Positions 6,176 to 6,759 of a DNA stretch of 6,759 bases are shown in pieces. The translations under genes were made by a program, and so were the position numbers. This DNA is from an archaeon (GTDB taxonomy: Archaea; Nanobdellota; Nanobdellia; Woesearchaeales; JAHJEM01): contig JAGVFV010000056.1 in the NCBI GenBank assembly GCA_020057445.1, forward strand, positions 1-6,759, written 5' to 3'. The number at the start of each line of letters is the position of its first letter. Positions within the stretch are counted from its first letter, which is position 1. A model generated the notes under the pieces. It worked only from the letters and a program-made list of their open reading frames with translations, did no database searches and was not told where the DNA came from.

Positions 6176-6189
6176 TTTTTTATAAAAAA
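6176..6189. promoter_or_regulatory. Perfect AT palindrome in the centre of the divergent region, candidate operator
   Basis: TTTTTTATAAAAAA is a perfect 14-bp inverted repeat located almost exactly midway between the radical SAM start (6132) and the Lrp-type start (6227). Lrp-family proteins bind degenerate AT-rich palindromes near their own promoters, so an operator is plausible. It could equally be a TATA element usable on either strand, or simple AT-rich composition. Confidence 0.35.
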
Positions 6190-6195
6190 GACAAA

Positions 6196-6204
6196 AAATA
6201 TAAA
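6196..6204 (+). promoter_or_regulatory. TATA element of the Lrp-type regulator gene
   Basis: AAATATAAA, within an A-rich BRE-like context from 6191, is centred 27 bp before the ATG at 6227. This is the expected spacing for a leaderless transcript. There is no Shine-Dalgarno site next to the start; AAGGA at 6203-6207 is about 19 bases away and too far. Confidence 0.45.
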
Positions 6205-6226
6205 GGAAATGTACTTTTAATGACAA

Positions 6227-6759
6227 ATGATTGCACAACTTGACTTAAAGGACCGAAAACTGCTCTATGCCTTGGATGGAAATTCCAGGCAATCATCCTC
6301 TCAAATAGCCAAAAAAATAGGGCTCTCTCCTGAAGTTGTCAATTACAGAATAAAAAGATTGGAAAACGAAGGCATCATCACGCAATACCAGCTTATCGCA
6401 AACTTGTCCGCGCTCAACATCCTTCAATTCAAGCTTTGCCTATCATTTCAACACATGACTTCTGCAAATCTCCAGGAGATCATTGACCAAATAAAAAAAA
6501 TGCGATCCGTGAAATGGATAGTCTCATGCAAGGGAAATTGGGACTTGATCATATCATTAGAAACTGACACAATAGAAAATGTTGAGCTGCTGAAAAATGA
6601 GATTGTCGCACTATTCGGGAATAGCATAAGCAGAAAAGCAATCTCTATCTTGGTTGAAGCCCAGACCTATACTCGCGATTATTTGTTTGATACCAAGGAA
6701 TCATTCCAAAGATCAAGAATAATAATGAAGAAAAGTAAAGAAGAAAAAATCGACGATGT
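6227..6759 (+). CDS. Lrp/AsnC-family transcriptional regulator (C-terminus beyond right edge)
   Basis: A DNA-binding regulator of the feast/famine type; 177 residues are visible, translated by hand from the ATG at 6227. The N-terminal helix-turn-helix spans about residues 4-52. It starts QLDLKDRKLLYALDGNSRQS, contains the first helix SQIAKKIGLS and has the recognition helix SPEVVNYRIKRLENEGI. A RAM-like alpha/beta ligand and oligomerisation domain follows (about 62-147), with the typical strand pair VKWIVSCKGNWDLIISLETD (95-114). Standard Lrp proteins end near residue 150. This one continues through a charged stretch (KESFQRSRIIMKKSKEEK) to IDD at the edge, which resembles the start of another Lrp helix-turn-helix. 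From memory, tandem-module Lrp proteins of about 330 residues occur in DPANN archaea, so a second module is likely off the window. The gene is divergent from the radical SAM gene across 94 bp and probably controls it and itself. Its codons are more AT-rich than those of the middle cassette. Confidence 0.85.
   Translation, partial: MIAQLDLKDRKLLYALDGNSRQSSSQIAKKIGLSPEVVNYRIKRLENEGIITQYQLIANLSALNILQFKLCLSFQHMTSANLQEIIDQIKKMRSVKWIVSCKGNWDLIISLETDTIENVELLKNEIVALFGNSISRKAISILVEAQTYTRDYLFDTKESFQRSRIIMKKSKEEKIDD

Noticed and set aside
1..6759. CRISPR array, tRNA or rRNA gene, insertion sequence or toxin-antitoxin pair
   Set aside because: No regularly spaced repeats, no tRNA-like or rRNA-like segments, no transposase motifs or terminal inverted repeats, and the short cassette genes show no toxin or antitoxin signature.

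Overview
The window looks archaeal, most likely from a DPANN-type lineage (Woesearchaeota/Pacearchaeota-like). Evidence seen: TATA/BRE-like elements about 26-27 bp upstream of two starts that have no Shine-Dalgarno site (probable leaderless genes), GGTGA-type ribosome sites elsewhere, ATGA stop/start overlaps, a signal-peptide lamin-tail-domain protein, and small coiled-coil proteins of a kind I recall only from DPANN genomes. The lineage call is inference; there is no rRNA or other marker gene here.

Layout. (1) 1-2891, minus strand: a three-gene operon read right to left. It encodes a 661-residue secreted, C-terminally anchored lamin-tail-domain protein (906-2891), a 198-residue protein of unknown function with a winged-helix-like tail (313-909), and the N-terminal part of the chromosome segregation protein ScpB, which runs off the left edge (1-335). 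Each start overlaps the end of the preceding gene. (2) 2892-3154: a 263-bp divergent promoter region. (3) 3155-4532, plus strand: three unnamed genes (258, 72 and 129 residues) joined by ATGA overlaps. The 258-residue protein ends in a helical module that aligns without gaps over 67 residues with nearly the whole 72-residue protein, so the cassette contains a duplicated module plus a third helical partner. (4) 4594-6132, minus strand: a B12-binding-type radical SAM enzyme, convergent with the cassette. (5) 6133-6226: a 94-bp AT-rich divergent control region with a central perfect 14-bp palindrome. (6) 6227 to the right edge, plus strand: an Lrp/AsnC-family regulator, cut by the window end, probably the controller of the radical SAM gene.

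How the parts may work together. The left operon mixes a cell-surface protein with SMC-complex machinery. The middle cassette looks like a small cytoplasmic or membrane-associated coiled-coil complex of unknown role and is the best candidate for something undescribed. The right-hand pair looks like a self-contained regulator/enzyme unit with lower G+C and looser codon use than the middle cassette, so it may have a different history. No RNA genes, CRISPR arrays, insertion sequences or attachment sites were seen.
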